DNA of 64,000 nucleotides from Fomes fomentarius (lineage: Eukaryota > Basidiomycota > Agaricomycetes > Polyporales > Polyporaceae). The position numbers and the translations under genes were made by a program. Of this stretch, positions 33,876-45,701 are shown piece after piece. The DNA is taken from contig JABYQN010000005.1 in the NCBI GenBank assembly GCA_022606135.1, positions 1,674,001-1,738,000 of the forward strand. Reading direction: 5' to 3'. Below the pieces are notes generated by a model. The model saw nothing but the letters and a program-made list of their open reading frames with translations. It had not been told where the DNA came from and did not search any database. Positions within the stretch are counted from its first letter, which is position 1. Each line of letters begins with the position of its first letter.

Positions 33876-36800
33876 TTAATACACATATGCTGCCGGAACG
33901 ACACCTTCCTGCCCCGAACGCGCGTCTCGTGCGTACCACCAGCTGTGAAGTGAAGCAAGGCATGGTCAGCAACCTCGTCAGCAGGAGTAGGAGTCTATGA
34001 AACTTACGCAGCGTCTCTATCATCTAGAATCTCGAGCTCCTGCCCTGTTCTCAAGGCAAGCTCACCCTCGCCCTTGCCATCGAACGAGTACCGGGCGTAC
34101 GCCGGCCTGGTCTGCTCATCACCATCGATCGCACCACCGAGAGCATCCGACGGCGTTTCCGCACGCAAGTAGTTGCTCGCGTCGGGGCCGGCGAACGGAT
34201 CGTCATGCGCCGCGGCAGCAGCTCCCGTAGCAGCAGCCAGACCAGCCTCCTTCTCGCCGTGGGGCCCGAAGGGACTGCCCAGGATGGTGGAGCGCGTGGC
34301 GGCGTTGATGTGCTCGAGGAGCGACGATGGGCGGTGCGTGGAGTCGTCGTCGGCGCCGAGATCGACTGACTCGTACTGGTTCACTTTGTCGTCGCGGCGG
34401 GCGAAGAGCGTCCAGAGGATCTCAACCAGCGCGAGCAGGAAGACTATACCCGCGGCGATGGCGATCGAGATGAGGATGACGACACCGGTGGCAAGGAAGT
34501 CTGTGGGTAAGGTCAGCGATTGCAGGAGTGTGGAAACCTGGATGTGCACGTACGGCGCTGGTTGAAGCTGAAGTTCTTGAACGAGTGGAACAGGGACGAA
34601 ACAGAGCCCGGGCTACCAGAGTCCGAAGTGGAGACGATGTACGGGATTAACGTCTGGCCATCGAAAAGAGCAGAAGACGCGTTCCCAAAAGAGGAGTCTG
34701 AAAGTGTGCCAGACACCATGAGGACGCGGTCAGGCTCAATGACGCCATTGCCATCGTGCGAATTCTGGAGTGGAACCATCGTCAATTGCGACACCTCAGT
34801 GTTTCCATCAAGCGTGGAGCCTATCAAGAGCGTCAATTGCATTATGCGGAGTGACCAATGCTCGATACTTACCGACAGAATGCCAAGCCTGGCCATCCCA
34901 GAAGTACAGGAAGGAGGATGAACCATCTGAAGCACTAACAGCCACAGCGTTAGACACCACTGGGAAATATTGCACAAGTCCATGATGACTCACCGACCAG
35001 CGGCGAAGACACTGCTCTCGTTGCCGTTGTTGACCTCCACAGCAGTAACAGGACCGGGGAGATTGTCACCATTCCCCACAGACGACCAGGTGTTATTCGT
35101 AAGAGAGTACGAAGCGACATTAGCGTGGGTGTTATCGGCCAGCGCGATAGAGCCCGCGGCGATGAGAGCACCGGACTATAGGAATTCGAAAGGATCAGCG
35201 ATGACTAGAGATGGAGACATATGTATAGGTGCTTACCCCCGCATACGCGACCGCAGCAACGTCTCCTTGAATGCCGTTCCCAAGCGCACTCCACGCCCTT
35301 GTATCGGTGTTGATCGAGCAAATGGCACGGCACGGCGTAGAACCGGCCTGCGCAAACGATCCCGCGACCACGACAATCTTGTCATCCTGTGTCGACTCTG
35401 TGATCGACCTAACAACCAAACTCGAGCCCGAGCTTGCTTGGAGTGAGCTGACGCCCGTGAGGTCCCAGCGCTGGTTCGCCAGGTCGTAGATGGCGAATCC
35501 GGAACCATCGAGGCCCTGAACCGTGAATTCGCCACCAACATAGAGGTTGTTGCCCTTGACAAGGAGCGTGCGGATCGTGCCGACCGGCTGGTTGCCCTTC
35601 AGCGCCGTGACAGCCTTGGTCTCCTCGTTGTAAATCGCGATGTTCTGCGCCCGGGCGCCACCGACGGTGTACGTGAAGTTACCGCCGATGATCAGAACCT
35701 CTTTGGACGTGGAGCTGTTCGTCCAGAATGCTCCGGCCAGGACAGCGGGTGCGGGCGCAGGTGCAGACGACGGAAGGGGTGCAAGCGTGGCGGCTTCAGA
35801 CTGGCGCTTGAACAGCCCGAGGACATTGATTGTAGGCATCCAGCCAGCTGCGGTGCGACGGTGGTGTGCGCGACGGGTCTTCGAAGCGGAGGTAGAGTTC
35901 GCAGCAGTGGCAGAGTCGAACTGAACGCCAAGGGGAGTGACCTCTGGCTGACCGTCCTTTCCGTTCGAAAGCATGACGAAACCGGACGCGCCGAACCTCA
36001 ACGAGGAGGCAATGTTTCCGCCAAGGAATTGAGGGGAGTTCGACGTGCCATTGCCCACGAAGGTCATGGAGCCGACAAGGAAGCCTCCGCTGTTGCGCCA
36101 GCTGCTACTTGCTATGTCCCACGCAGCGAAGCCAGCAGCGTTCTGATCGGCACCAGAGTTGAGCAGGTGAGTGAAGTTGCCCGCAACGAGGATCTGGTTG
36201 TCCCCGATATCAAGCGAAGTGACTGCACCATCGACACCACCTTCAAGGGCCGACCAACTATTACCCGAGATAGAGTAGACGGCAATGCCCTTCAATGCGT
36301 TGTTTGAAGTCTGCGCAGTGTCAGAGAAGGACCCTCCGACGTAGACATTATCGCCATCAACAACAAGCGAGGTGACCGGGCCATTGAGACCATTGTTAGG
36401 CAGCTTCGAGAGCGCGCCGTTCTTGTAAACAACGATGTTCGAGGCACCAGACGCATCACCAGCGGTCAGCGAGAACTGACCGCCAAGGAATACGGCACCG
36501 GAGGGGTGCTGAGCGACAGCTGCAACGGCGGCCCTGTTTGGGACAGCATTCGCTCCACCGAGTGCAGTCAGGAGGTCGAAACCTGCGTTGTCGAAACTGG
36601 TGATTGCGGACGTCGGAATTGCGGTCAAGGCGCTGGTCGTGCTCGACGAGGATGAGCTCAGTGGCCACTCAAGGAAACCGAAGCCTTGCTCGGAGATGGA
36701 AGTGGTGTTGCCGCTCCCAGTGGAGTTCGAGGAAGTGACATTGGCGCTAGTCAGGATGAGTTGGATTCTGTCCGCTACAAGCTCATACTTGCCGTTCTGA

Positions 36801-38470
36801 CCATTGCCGTCGGGTTTGTCCGCGAGAAGCATGGTCACAGTAAGAACGAAGCCTGGAGTAGTGGGGACTACGGGCCCTGAGTAGATGATCTGCTCCTTGT
36901 CGTTGGTGTTTTGCTGCGAGATGGTGGTGACCCAAGGGTTCTGACCGCCTCCAGGGAACACAGTGACCTTCACACTGGTACGAAGGGCGCAATCCTGGAA
37001 CTCTGTGCAACCGGGCACGAACAGCTTGATGTCATATTGACCGGATGCAGAGACATAGGGCATCCAGGTGAAGCTCGGGCCATCCGCGGGCGAAGTACCG
37101 ACGTCCACAGATGACACTAAGACAGTCTGCTGCGTGCCAGCGATAGACGTGTCTGCTTGCTTCTGCGTCCATGTACCAGTTTGTGTCGTGTTAGAAGGCC
37201 CAGGGGCGAAGCACGAAAGGACGTTCTGGTCCGGAACTGCTGATGCGAATGCACCGGAGGACAGCAGCTGCAGAAGGTGAAGACCAGGACCATCCCCCTT
37301 CCATTCTGACAGGGTGAGCTGGAATCCAGTGATGTCCGTGTCTGCATCGAACAAGAAATCCTGGTAAGGAACATTAGGATCCGTCAGGAGGGGGCAATCG
37401 TTTGTGCACGTCTTGTTCTTGTTGTCAGAGGGATCCAGATAGTGCAACTGCTGAACAGCGTTATCGGGGATGGTGGTAACACTGAAGTACATTCAGTTGG
37501 ACGACTTTTCAAGCTATGAAATGATGACTGACCTGAAGCCAGTTGTTCCGCGACCATTCAGGAAGGTGTTACCGAGACGGATACCATTCGCGGTCAGGAA
37601 CGAGAACTTCCTGACAGTAATGACGGCCTTGGCGCCGTCACGAGCGAACCATGTATTGCCAGGACCATCCGCACCAGCGGGACAGAGGATGTTCTTCACA
37701 TCATCAAATTCGCCGTCCGAAGACGAGGGGCCCGCATCAATTTGCGCATTCCCCAACGGAACGGGGACAAGCGATGAGGAGAACGGCGTGGCGCCGACGG
37801 AGAAGGGCACATTAGGGTTGTTGGTGCCGTTGAGGGCAATCGAACCACTGCCAAAGGATGCGATGAAGGAGCCGGATATGAAAAGACTGGATTGGGACGA
37901 GTTGGTCGTGATGGACAAGACTTCAGCGGCCGCGCCGGTCAGCCCACCGAATGGTGCTGCAGACCAGGACGAGGACGCGGTATCCCAGACCGCAATGGAC
38001 GCGCCTGGAGAGCTGAACTGACCACCTGCCCATACCTGCTTCCGCGACGAATCGCAGTAGAGGGCGCGCACGGCACCATTGGGCGCGTTCTGGCCGAGGG
38101 CAGAGATCACACCTGAGGAGGAGGAATAGGATGCGATGTTGCTCGCAGACGTGTCGCCCACTGATGAGAAACTGCCTCCAAAATAAAAAACGTCACCGAG
38201 GGCACATCCTGCGAAGATGCTGCCGTCAGCGTTTGTTGACGCGACTTTGGAGAGAGAGCCGTCGGACGAGCGGGCGAGGAGGGAGGCGGTGGAGGGGTCA
38301 AAGGTTACAGTGCTAGAGTTTTCGACAACATCGAGACCTGCGAAAGCACCTGCAAGGCCGACCTTGCCCATGCGATCAAAGTCGACGAGGGGGGAGCTGG
38401 CGAGGACGGCATTTGCGAAAAGAGCGAGGAGAGCTACTGGCCGAGTTCTACGCCGAGACTTGCACGCCAT
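33876..38470 (-). CDS. RAX2: Cell-polarity landmark RAX2 with C-terminal SH3
   Basis: Seven exons, 38470-37533, 37481-35237, 35175-34994, 34934-34873, 34820-34554, 34500-34008 and 33942-33876, encode 1417 residues. The start at 38470 gives a signal peptide (RPVALLALFANAVLASS). The ectodomain is Ser/Asn/Gly-rich with many N-glycosylation sites and repeated kelch-like blades (GGQFS, GGSFS, AGNFTH, GGEFTVQG), as in Rax2. One membrane helix near the end (TGVVILISIAIAAGIVFLLA) is followed by a tail of about 150 residues. The tail ends in an SH3-like domain: ARYSFDGKGEGELALRTGQE, LEILDD, AWWYARD and GVVPAAYVY. Rax2 marks sites of polarised growth at hyphal tips and septa with Rax1 or small GTPases. 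The SH3 tail is not a feature I know from yeast Rax2. Confidence 0.88.
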
Positions 38471-39453
38471 GGTGGATGGCCAAGGAGCGTGCCGGGGAGG
38501 GGTATACTGCACGATATGGTGGATAGGAACAGAGCCGTTCGACGGCTGAGTTGAACGGTTTGGCGTTGTTGTCCGCGTCGCGTGTGTCAAGGGCCGTTGA
38601 CGACGCGACATCAACATACTCACCTCCTGCTTATGTCAGCTTTTCGCCTTTTTAGGCCATCATCTTCGCCCATAGTCTGCCACGACTCGCGTGCATGCTT
38701 GGACGCCGGCATGATTGATGCAATACCGCTCACCAAGAGCAGAATGGATTGGAAAGATATGTACATCAAGCAGTGTTGCGCAGGTGGCAGATAAACTCTA
38801 GGTACAGCCATAGCCGGAGATGATTGTACGCAGTCTGAGTCGCGGACTACAGGTGGTATCATCTCGGTCGAGTACGAGGCCCATACCGAACCCTGAGTGA
38901 CTTCGGATGGTCTACGGCCTCCGATACAGCAGTTTGAGGTGATCGTGCTTCGCTACGCTTGTCGCAATCAAATCGAAGAGGTAGCACGTCTATCCTTAAG
39001 CTTGTCTCGCGGTCCCAGTACTAGTCTGGAGTGCATCGTGTCTGTGCATGAACGGTTCATGCCAATTGCAGTGCTAACATGTACGGCCGGCGACTGATCG
39101 AGGTCAGATCCAGCTTCAGGACGGTGGTCACAGGATATGCTCCCGTGAGACATACGCCTCTTCTCTTGACCCAATCCCAACGTGTATGTATTCCTCATGA
39201 ATCAGCTCGGCGTTCTTCTTCACCCACAGCCTGCACCCGGGAGACACGCCGACGGCGCGCGAAGATATACAAGGCTTGTTACAAGGGCGCGGCTCCTCTC
39301 CTATCATCGTCGCGGCCGCCGGTCTCGCTACGCAGCCATGCGCCGAGCTGCTATATAGCCTGTAATTCCACATCGCACATTGGCAGACTGCAGCACCGTT
39401 TTCATCCTACACCGTATCGCCACCCATCCACACCCACATCCACACATATCGAC
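38471..39453. promoter_or_regulatory. Divergent RAX2/dioxygenase upstream region with TATA box
   Basis: 983 bp between the RAX2 start and the dioxygenase start. TATATA at 39352-39357 lies about 100 bp before the dioxygenase ATG and is a plausible core promoter element. No gene recognised in the rest. Confidence 0.5.
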
Positions 39454-40833
39454 ATGGCCTCTGAACAGCAGATGAAGAATCCCTTGCTCGTCGGGCGTGC
39501 CATCCGTGCCCAGCTCGAGAACGAGGTCCCGAAGGACCTCCCGCTCGAGCGCGACTTCCGCGAGGACTCGGACTACACCATCACTGACCAGTGAGTACAT
39601 CCTGAACGCATGGTTCGTTCGTGGGAAATGACGCGCCCTCAACAGCGTCCAGGAGCTACACAAATCTCTTTGCAAGGACCCCCGTACCCTGGAGCTCGTT
39701 GCTGCGCTCGTCTCGCACCTACACGCTTTCGCTCGTGAGACGCAACTCACGCACGAAGAGTGGACCCAAGCTGTCAAGTTCTTGACCCGCGTCGGCAAGG
39801 AGAGTACTGAGTACAAGAACGAGTTTGTCCTCCTGAGCGACTGCCTGGGATTAAGCGCACTCGTCGACGAAATCAACCACCCAAAGCCTTCGGTATGAAT
39901 CATTTGTGGGGGGATGTCGGTGTCGCTGATATAGAGAGATATCAGGGTGCCACCGATGGATGCGAGCCGGGTCCGTTCTACACTGAAGATGCTCCCACTG
40001 TTCCGTCTGGGTCGTCGCTCGCAAAGGCCAACACCCAGGGCGAATCCATGTACTTCAGTGGCACTATCAAGGACCTCAAGGGCAAGAGTATCAAGGGCGC
40101 GACTGTCGATGTGGTCAGTGTCACATTTCGGGTCTAGAAATGAACATGCGATACTCACCTAGGTTGTAGTGGCAAGCCGATGGCGACGGTGTCTACGACA
40201 TCCAGTACCCAGACCGCGAAGAACCGAACGACCGGGGCAGGATCCTTGCAAACCCAGACGGCACCTTCAGCTACCGCGGTATTCTGCCCACAGCATACCC
40301 CATTGTTTGTCTTCATCCGAGATCGTTGCTGTATGCGCGCTGAGACCGCCTTTGCAGCCGAGCGATGGGCCTACTGGAGACTTCCTACATGCACTTGGTA
40401 AGAAATCCTCATGAAACGCTTAGGGCAATCATTCTTACATGGCACCCTCGCAAATGCATAGGTCGCCATCCCCACCGGGCATCTCACATCCACTTCACCC
40501 TCAAGGCTCCAGGATATGACGAGTACGCACCTCATTCCTTCCGTGTCTTTCTTTGGGTTTCTCCAAAATGCTGAACAACTGCGTAGCCTGACCTCCGCGC
40601 TCTACCCCTCGCACTCTCCCTTCCTCGGGACCGATCCTGTATTTGCGACGAAGAAGTCACTGATCTGTCAGCTCAGAGAGGAGAAGGACCCGAAGAAATG
40701 GGCAGAGTGGGGCTTCAAGGAGGGCGAGGTACATGATGGGCGCGTGTGGGTGTGGACGTACGACTTCGTGCTTCCGACTGTCGATGAGGTGAACGAGCTC
40801 AAGAAGGCCCGGGCGAAGAAGTCAAAGCAGTAA
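39454..40833 (+). CDS. Intradiol (catechol/hydroxyquinol) 1,2-dioxygenase
   Basis: Seven exons, 39454-39590, 39646-39892, 39946-40113, 40170-40304, 40358-40397, 40462-40522 and 40587-40833, encode 344 residues. The N-terminal helical dimerisation domain (EWTQAVKFLTRVGK) is followed by the catalytic beta domain: GATDGCEPGPFY, VDVWQADGDGVYD, PTAYPIPSDGPTGDFLHALG, and RASHIHF. The likely iron(III) ligands are Tyr193, Tyr227, His251 and His253. The reaction opens aromatic diols between the two hydroxyls, giving muconate-type acids that feed the 3-oxoadipate route; in wood-decay fungi hydroxyquinol is a common lignin-derived substrate. No signal peptide, so intracellular. Substrate choice between catechol and hydroxyquinol cannot be settled by eye. 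Confidence 0.93.
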
Positions 40834-41023
40834 TAGCTTGGATCTTGATGTCCTGGTATCCCATCCTTGTTCTGCCAAATGTTTCCGAGTCCGTAGGTCG
40901 TATACCATATGGGATGATCTGTAAAATAGACTGTGTTCCTTTGCGTACCTCTTTGAGTTGTCACCAGCATGCACATAGGAACGACGGTACGTAGAAGAAA
41001 CCCGCTGTGTATTCGCGCACAAT

Positions 41024-41653
41024 CTAGTCTCGCTTTACGACAACGTCGCGAGCATCATACTTTATACCAACAGGCTGGAGATGAGGGGAGTACTGCTCGA
41101 ATCGCCTGAGTGCAAGAAGGATCCAAGATCGTTGAAGAGTGGGTAAGGAAGGCAGCACGTGAGGGAATGGATGCAAGACAAGTATAACAAGAAACGCACT
41201 GAGGGAACCGATAGCGATGGATCACTGGGGGCTTCGCATCCGCCATAAGCAAGGTGTCGTCTGATACTTGGGCAGACCTGACAAGGTGTGAGAACGCGGT
41301 GTTGCTCCAGACGTCGGGATGGGTCATGGTGCTCGAAATGTACTTTGCGATGGCGTTGTCGTCCCCTGGTGCAGGCGCGTACTTGTAAAACGCGACGACA
41401 CCGAGTGCAGCGAGCACGGCTCTGCGCCAGAAGGGAGTATTGAGCACTTAAACAGAAAAGGTGGGTAAGTGGACAATGTTTCATAGTGATCTCATAACGT
41501 ACCTTCCGGCTCGTATACGTTCGTGTCGTGGTACTCCTCATGGTGATGGTGCTCGTCGTGAGCGTGCGAGGACGCAGCTCTGCGCTGAATGAGGGTAGTT
41601 CCAGCCCGCTTTGAGGGCCGAATGACGGCTGCGGCCGCCCTGGCTACTGACAT
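41024..41653 (-). CDS. Mitochondrial complex I-type accessory subunit
   Basis: Three exons, 41653-41503, 41446-41200 and 41105-41024, encode 159 residues. An Arg/Ala-rich presequence ends near RRAASS, followed by a His-rich stretch (HAHDEHHHHEEYHD), an FWRRAVLAALGVVAFYKYAP membrane span and a matrix or intermembrane tail ending RFEQYSPHLQPVG and DVVVKRD. The layout matches the fungal NADH:ubiquinone oxidoreductase 17.8-kDa-type subunit; that assignment rests on memory of the family, not a search. Tail-to-tail with the dioxygenase. Confidence 0.72.
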
Positions 41654-42104
41654 GTCGCAGGATTGAGATGATGAGGGTGTTCGTCGACGGTCGTCGGACT
41701 TGGTATCGTACTCGCCGGCGGGTCCCACATTACATAAGCAAGGTACAGGCGCTCGCTGCTCAGGCAGCGAACCAATTCAATTTCCCAGCTTCCGCCTCGC
41801 GCATTCACCCTCTCGTCTGTCTCGGTCACGGGTGCTGGCGACGCGATTCTTCTATCTGGCGGATGCTCTCAGGCGCGTGGTGATTCTCGAACTCCGAACT
41901 GAATTATGTCGTTTCTTCGGTTCACATGCGCATGGACCCGATCGCGTCCTGTCTGGGGAAGACCTATATAAACCAACGCAAACCGAACATGGCCCTCTGC
42001 AGCTCTTCTAGCATACCGACCACCTAGTGCCGCTACATCTGTACCCACCAAGCTACCCGCTCCTACTCCGCTCGTTAAAACCACACTGCATATACCCACA
42101 CACT
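41654..42104. promoter_or_regulatory. Divergent promoter with TATA box at 41965-41972
   Basis: 451 bp shared by the complex I-type subunit (minus) and the small unknown gene (plus). TATATAAA at 41965-41972 lies about 133 bp before the plus-strand ATG at 42105. Confidence 0.5.
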
Positions 42105-42563
42105 ATGGCGACCGCGCGTTCGACCGGTGCTGCACCCATGCTTCCCGTGGACATCTCGCAATCCCCGCTCCTCGCTGGAGGCTTCCTTCCAGGCGAGCTG
42201 TTTGCTACCCTCGCCGGTCCACTTCCCACTATCACCATTGGGAGCCCTACGTCTCTGTCACCCCGCATTGGCGCAGGCCGTCCGGCCGCATCGCGCTCGC
42301 CCCGACACCGAGACCGGAAACATACGAAGCCTCAGTCAAAGCCAGCCTCACCCCGCATGCCGACCACGCCGATCCCTCCGAACCAGATCAACTCACTTCT
42401 CAACTTGCTGGAGAATATGGAGAATGACGTCGCGGCCGAGGTGCAGCGCGTCCGCCTTGGCATCCAGGAGACGCGTCGGCTTGTTCGCGCCTTTCGCGAA
42501 GACTCCGCGGCGCGCGAAAGTGCAAGGCAGAGGAGGATGGGGAAGGGGGAGGGATCGAGATAA
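42105..42563 (+). CDS. Small unknown protein with C-terminal coiled coil
   Basis: Single exon, 152 residues, with a TATA box upstream. The first 100 residues are Pro/Ser/Thr-rich with a basic patch (RSPRHRDRKHTKP). The end is a predicted amphipathic helix: NQINSLLNLLENMENDVAAE, then VQRVRLGIQETRRLVRAFRE. Codon use is strongly GC3 like its neighbours, which supports a real gene. No family recognised. Confidence 0.62.
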   Translation: MATARSTGAAPMLPVDISQSPLLAGGFLPGELFATLAGPLPTITIGSPTSLSPRIGAGRPAASRSPRHRDRKHTKPQSKPASPRMPTTPIPPNQINSLLNLLENMENDVAAEVQRVRLGIQETRRLVRAFREDSAARESARQRRMGKGEGSR

Positions 42564-43562
42564 GGCTGCACAGTGACATAGTGAGATGATGGACATTGTA
42601 TGTTGCCCCGCCCACCTCGAACCTTCCTGGACTGTGCTAACGGTACTGCAGTATCTGTTGTATTCTCGATGTTGCTGGGCCTGTGCCAACCACACGTTCG
42701 TGGCTGTTTGCATCCAAGGCGTACATACATATATACGACATGTGATACTAATGACAGGGATCCTAAGTGTGCTCGTCCACCGTAGTACTACTCAGTGCAA
42801 TGCAAGTGCGTGCGCAACTGTTTGCATTCGTGCGTGGCTGAATATCTGTATCTCTTCGCAAGAATACATCGTTGCGGATATTACGACCTCACTAGCATTC
42901 TTGAGGTCAGCATGACTTCCTCCTTACACACCTCTAAGAACCCACAATCAGTGCAGGAACAAACTCGAGCAAGCGGGATGGATCGTCTGTATCGCATTAT
43001 CTAGACAGATAGGACCCCCACGACCTAGCTCATATTTTATGGCTGAAGTTCGTATGCATGTACCCTCTGTAGCAGAATCTTGGACCCAATAGAGAGCAGT
43101 TGGTCAACTTTGAGTGTTCCGGAGAGACTGGACGATCTTGCCAACCTGCTGCCATCGGGGCCTTGCTCATACGCGTATCCGAGCTTCGTAGTCCTTCTCG
43201 TCTGGGCGGTCGGCCGTGTTGATTTGCCTAGCACTCGAACGCACTAGTGGCCTTCAGAAGTAAATCAATTGAAGTGTGGATATTGCAAGTACGTTCGTCG
43301 TACGCGCGTGGCGGCCGGCGTACGCGTATACCTGACATTGACAAACACTCTTTGAGCACGGACTTACTAGCAATATCTGAACCCAGAAGTACTCTGAACA
43401 ACGACGCATGGCAGTCACGGGATATCCTCCCTTGCCCGATCTGGACCCGTTTAGCAGCACTATAGAAACGCAGAACACATCCAGGCGCTCACCACCTTCT
43501 CACTGCCACTCATATCTGCCTCCATCGCTCCTATCCTCGTAGCCCATCCTCCCGCACGCAGC
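42564..43562. other. Intergenic, about 1.0 kb
   Basis: No gene recognised between the small unknown gene and the RPEL protein gene; includes the promoter of the latter. Confidence 0.5.
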
Positions 43563-44100
43563 ATGTGTACGTACGCCCATATACCAAGCATATGTTGACG
43601 CTGTGCCGACGGAACGATATCATAGCCAGCAGCGAAGCGCCCGTCCCCCAGAAACCCAAACCGGAACGGAAGCAGTCCTTCGACCCCGCGGCGACGGCCC
43701 AGCTCGAGAAGAGCCTCGCACACCGCCCGGACAAGAATGCGCTGATCGAGCGCAACATCCTCAAAGGCATGTCGTTGACGATTGGTATGATGTGGTATTT
43801 AGGACTAAGAGGGAGGCGTGCAGACGACAGTGTAGCACCCGCGCTGCAGGCTGCAAAGGAGAAGCTGCAGCGTTCACAGCTCGAGGTCAGTGTGTTAGCA
43901 GAAAGGGGAAGCGTTGGCAATCGCTGAAACGTATGCACGTGTAGGACAAACTCGAGCATGCTCTTCAAGCACGACCAAAGCCCGAGGAGCTCGTGAAGGA
44001 AGGCATCCTTAAAGGTGAGCAGTACGATATATACCTGGCACCAACGACGCTCACGCTCAGGGCGGGAATACGGAAAGAGGATGAGATCCCCCCTGTCTGA
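43563..44100 (+). CDS. Small RPEL-repeat protein
   Basis: Five exons, 43563-43566, 43626-43766, 43824-43885, 43945-44014 and 44078-44100, encode 99 residues. The first exon carries only ATG pl+us one base of codon 2. Two RPEL-type motifs are seen: LEKSLAHRPDKNALIERNIL and LEHALQARPKPEELVKEGIL, separated by the helix ALQAAKEKLQRSQLE. In animals RPEL motifs bind G-actin (MRTF, Phactr); the role of this short fungal family is not known to me. Intron 2 (43767-43823, 57 nt) has a GC donor (AAAG then GCATGT). If retained it adds 19 residues in frame. Confidence 0.82.
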
Positions 44101-44281
44101 GTGGCGAGCAATGCTATTAGGTCCAAGGGGTGTCGCTGTAAGATAAAGTGTATATGACCTGTGCGAACATTCCTGTACGAGTAGGATAATATTATGATGA
44201 GGACTGACTTGCGAACGGCTAAGATTTGACTTGCCTGCCCGCCATATGTGTGTTCAACGAATTAATAATCCTCATCCACCG

Positions 44282-44956
44282 TCAGTCCCTTTCCCGATTC
44301 CTGATCTTCTCCCGCATTTCCTGCGCCGCCCGCCGTGCACCCCCACTGCCAGCCCAACCCCTCGCGCGCAACCAGTGTACCAACTTCGGTGTGATCGCGG
44401 CGGTCAAACCGACACGAACGGGCAGGAAAAGGGTCTTGTGAATGGTATACGCCAACACGAGCATCGCCACTAGTCCTTCATGACCTCCAGAGCCTCCGTG
44501 CGATGCGGCGGGTTCCATCTCCTGGCGACCGGGCTCTGGCGGCGTTGAGTGGATGAGATGTGCAAAGTGTTCCTTCACCTGCGAGACGACTTTCGACACG
44601 TGTTCTGCTCCCAGGATGTTGACGGCAGCGAATGCGACGGTGAAGTCGAGGGTGGAAAGGACGATATATACGCCCAGGGCGTACCAGCCATACGATTTAA
44701 TGAGGTGTTTGAGGCGTTGGGTGAGGGTTGCGTTGGGAGGGAGACTATGGCTGGGGTCGGGCTCCTCTGACGGACTTCGGGAGGATGAAGGAGAGGATGA
44801 GGTGAGGCGTGCGGGAAAGTGCGAAAATGGACGCGAGCCTGATAGTGAGGAAGTGCTTCGGGGCGCGAGACGGGTAGTGAGCGGAAGCAGGGGCTGGGCG
44901 ACACGCGACGTGAGGGCGCGCACGACGGGGATTCGTAGGATGAAGCTTCGGACCAT
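44282..44956 (-). CDS. DUF1279/FAM210-type mitochondrial membrane protein
   Basis: Single exon, 224 residues from the ATG at 44956. The N-terminus is Arg/Ser-rich without acids, as in mitochondrial presequences (VRSFILRIPVVRALTSR). The DUF1279 core follows: LKHLIKSYGWYALGVYIVLS, TLDFTVAFAAV and the amphipathic region to EHF, then a Gly-linked second hydrophobic segment (LVAMLVLAYTIHKTLFLPVR) and a basic C-terminal helix. Yeast Nat2 and human FAM210A/B share this domain and sit in mitochondria. Convergent with the RPEL gene, 181 bp apart. Confidence 0.82.
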   Translation of the reverse strand: MVRSFILRIPVVRALTSRVAQPLLPLTTRLAPRSTSSLSGSRPFSHFPARLTSSSPSSSRSPSEEPDPSHSLPPNATLTQRLKHLIKSYGWYALGVYIVLSTLDFTVAFAAVNILGAEHVSKVVSQVKEHFAHLIHSTPPEPGRQEMEPAASHGGSGGHEGLVAMLVLAYTIHKTLFLPVRVGLTAAITPKLVHWLRARGWAGSGGARRAAQEMREKIRNRERD

Positions 44957-45701
44957 GCCCACAGGTTGCGCGAGCGTCAACGAGTGGTAAGGTCGAGATG
45001 GCGGAGGCGGAAGAACAGGATGAGTGGTCGGACTCCGAGCTCAGAACTGCTGGCGTTGGAGAGATGTCGGCCGTGTCGGTGTCATCAGTGCGGCAAGACG
45101 GAACCTCCTTCCTGATTTGGGCAGCCGACACAGCCACCGTGTGCCATAAACTCAGCAGCCTGAAGACGAACATGTACACGGTGTACGAACTTGGACGTAT
45201 CTAAGTCCGCCAATTTGGGAGAAAGAGATACAGTGAATATTACTCTCTTGCCTTCAATGGGGTCATTTGGAATACCCCTCTTCCTCGACTCTACATCCTA
45301 GGACGCCTGAGGAGTCGTTACGGCGGCCCGCCGATAAACCATTGGCGCAACCGGGACCGTACAAATCCTGGCAATGAGTGCTGCAAAGTTAATGCTCGAC
45401 AGTGCGTCATCACTGTTTTTTTCTCGAGGATAGGCCCGAGTCGACGGGGTCAGCGTTTTTACTCATCTCGGCGTTCTACTAGTAGCACGCGGCTTTCTCG
45501 GAGTTGGCGGATGCGATAAAGTCCTGGAAATGGGCACGGCACAGCCACCTCCCTCATCCGCGCGGAGAGTTATCGATCAGCCAGTCTCCAGTTTTGTTGC
45601 CCGTTGCTTTCTTGCCGCGCCCAGTCAGTTCATGCATCCACAGACCGTCCCCTCTCCTGCCCTCCACCACCCGCCTAGATAGCGTCCCTTCAGCCTTTGC
45701 T
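44957..45701. other. Divergent upstream region, 745 bp
   Basis: Between the DUF1279 gene and SPE2. The SPE2 frame stays open upstream to 45504 but the extension is low-complexity and unlike the family, so I treat it as 5' UTR. Confidence 0.5.

Noticed and set aside
39328..40158. 276-codon open frame on the minus strand
   Set aside because: Antisense to the first exons and introns of the dioxygenase, whose coding strand is confirmed by catalytic motifs.
45504..45701. In-frame upstream extension of SPE2
   Set aside because: Adds 66 Pro/Ser-rich residues unlike AdoMet decarboxylases; the ATG at 45702 starts with a normal N-terminus.
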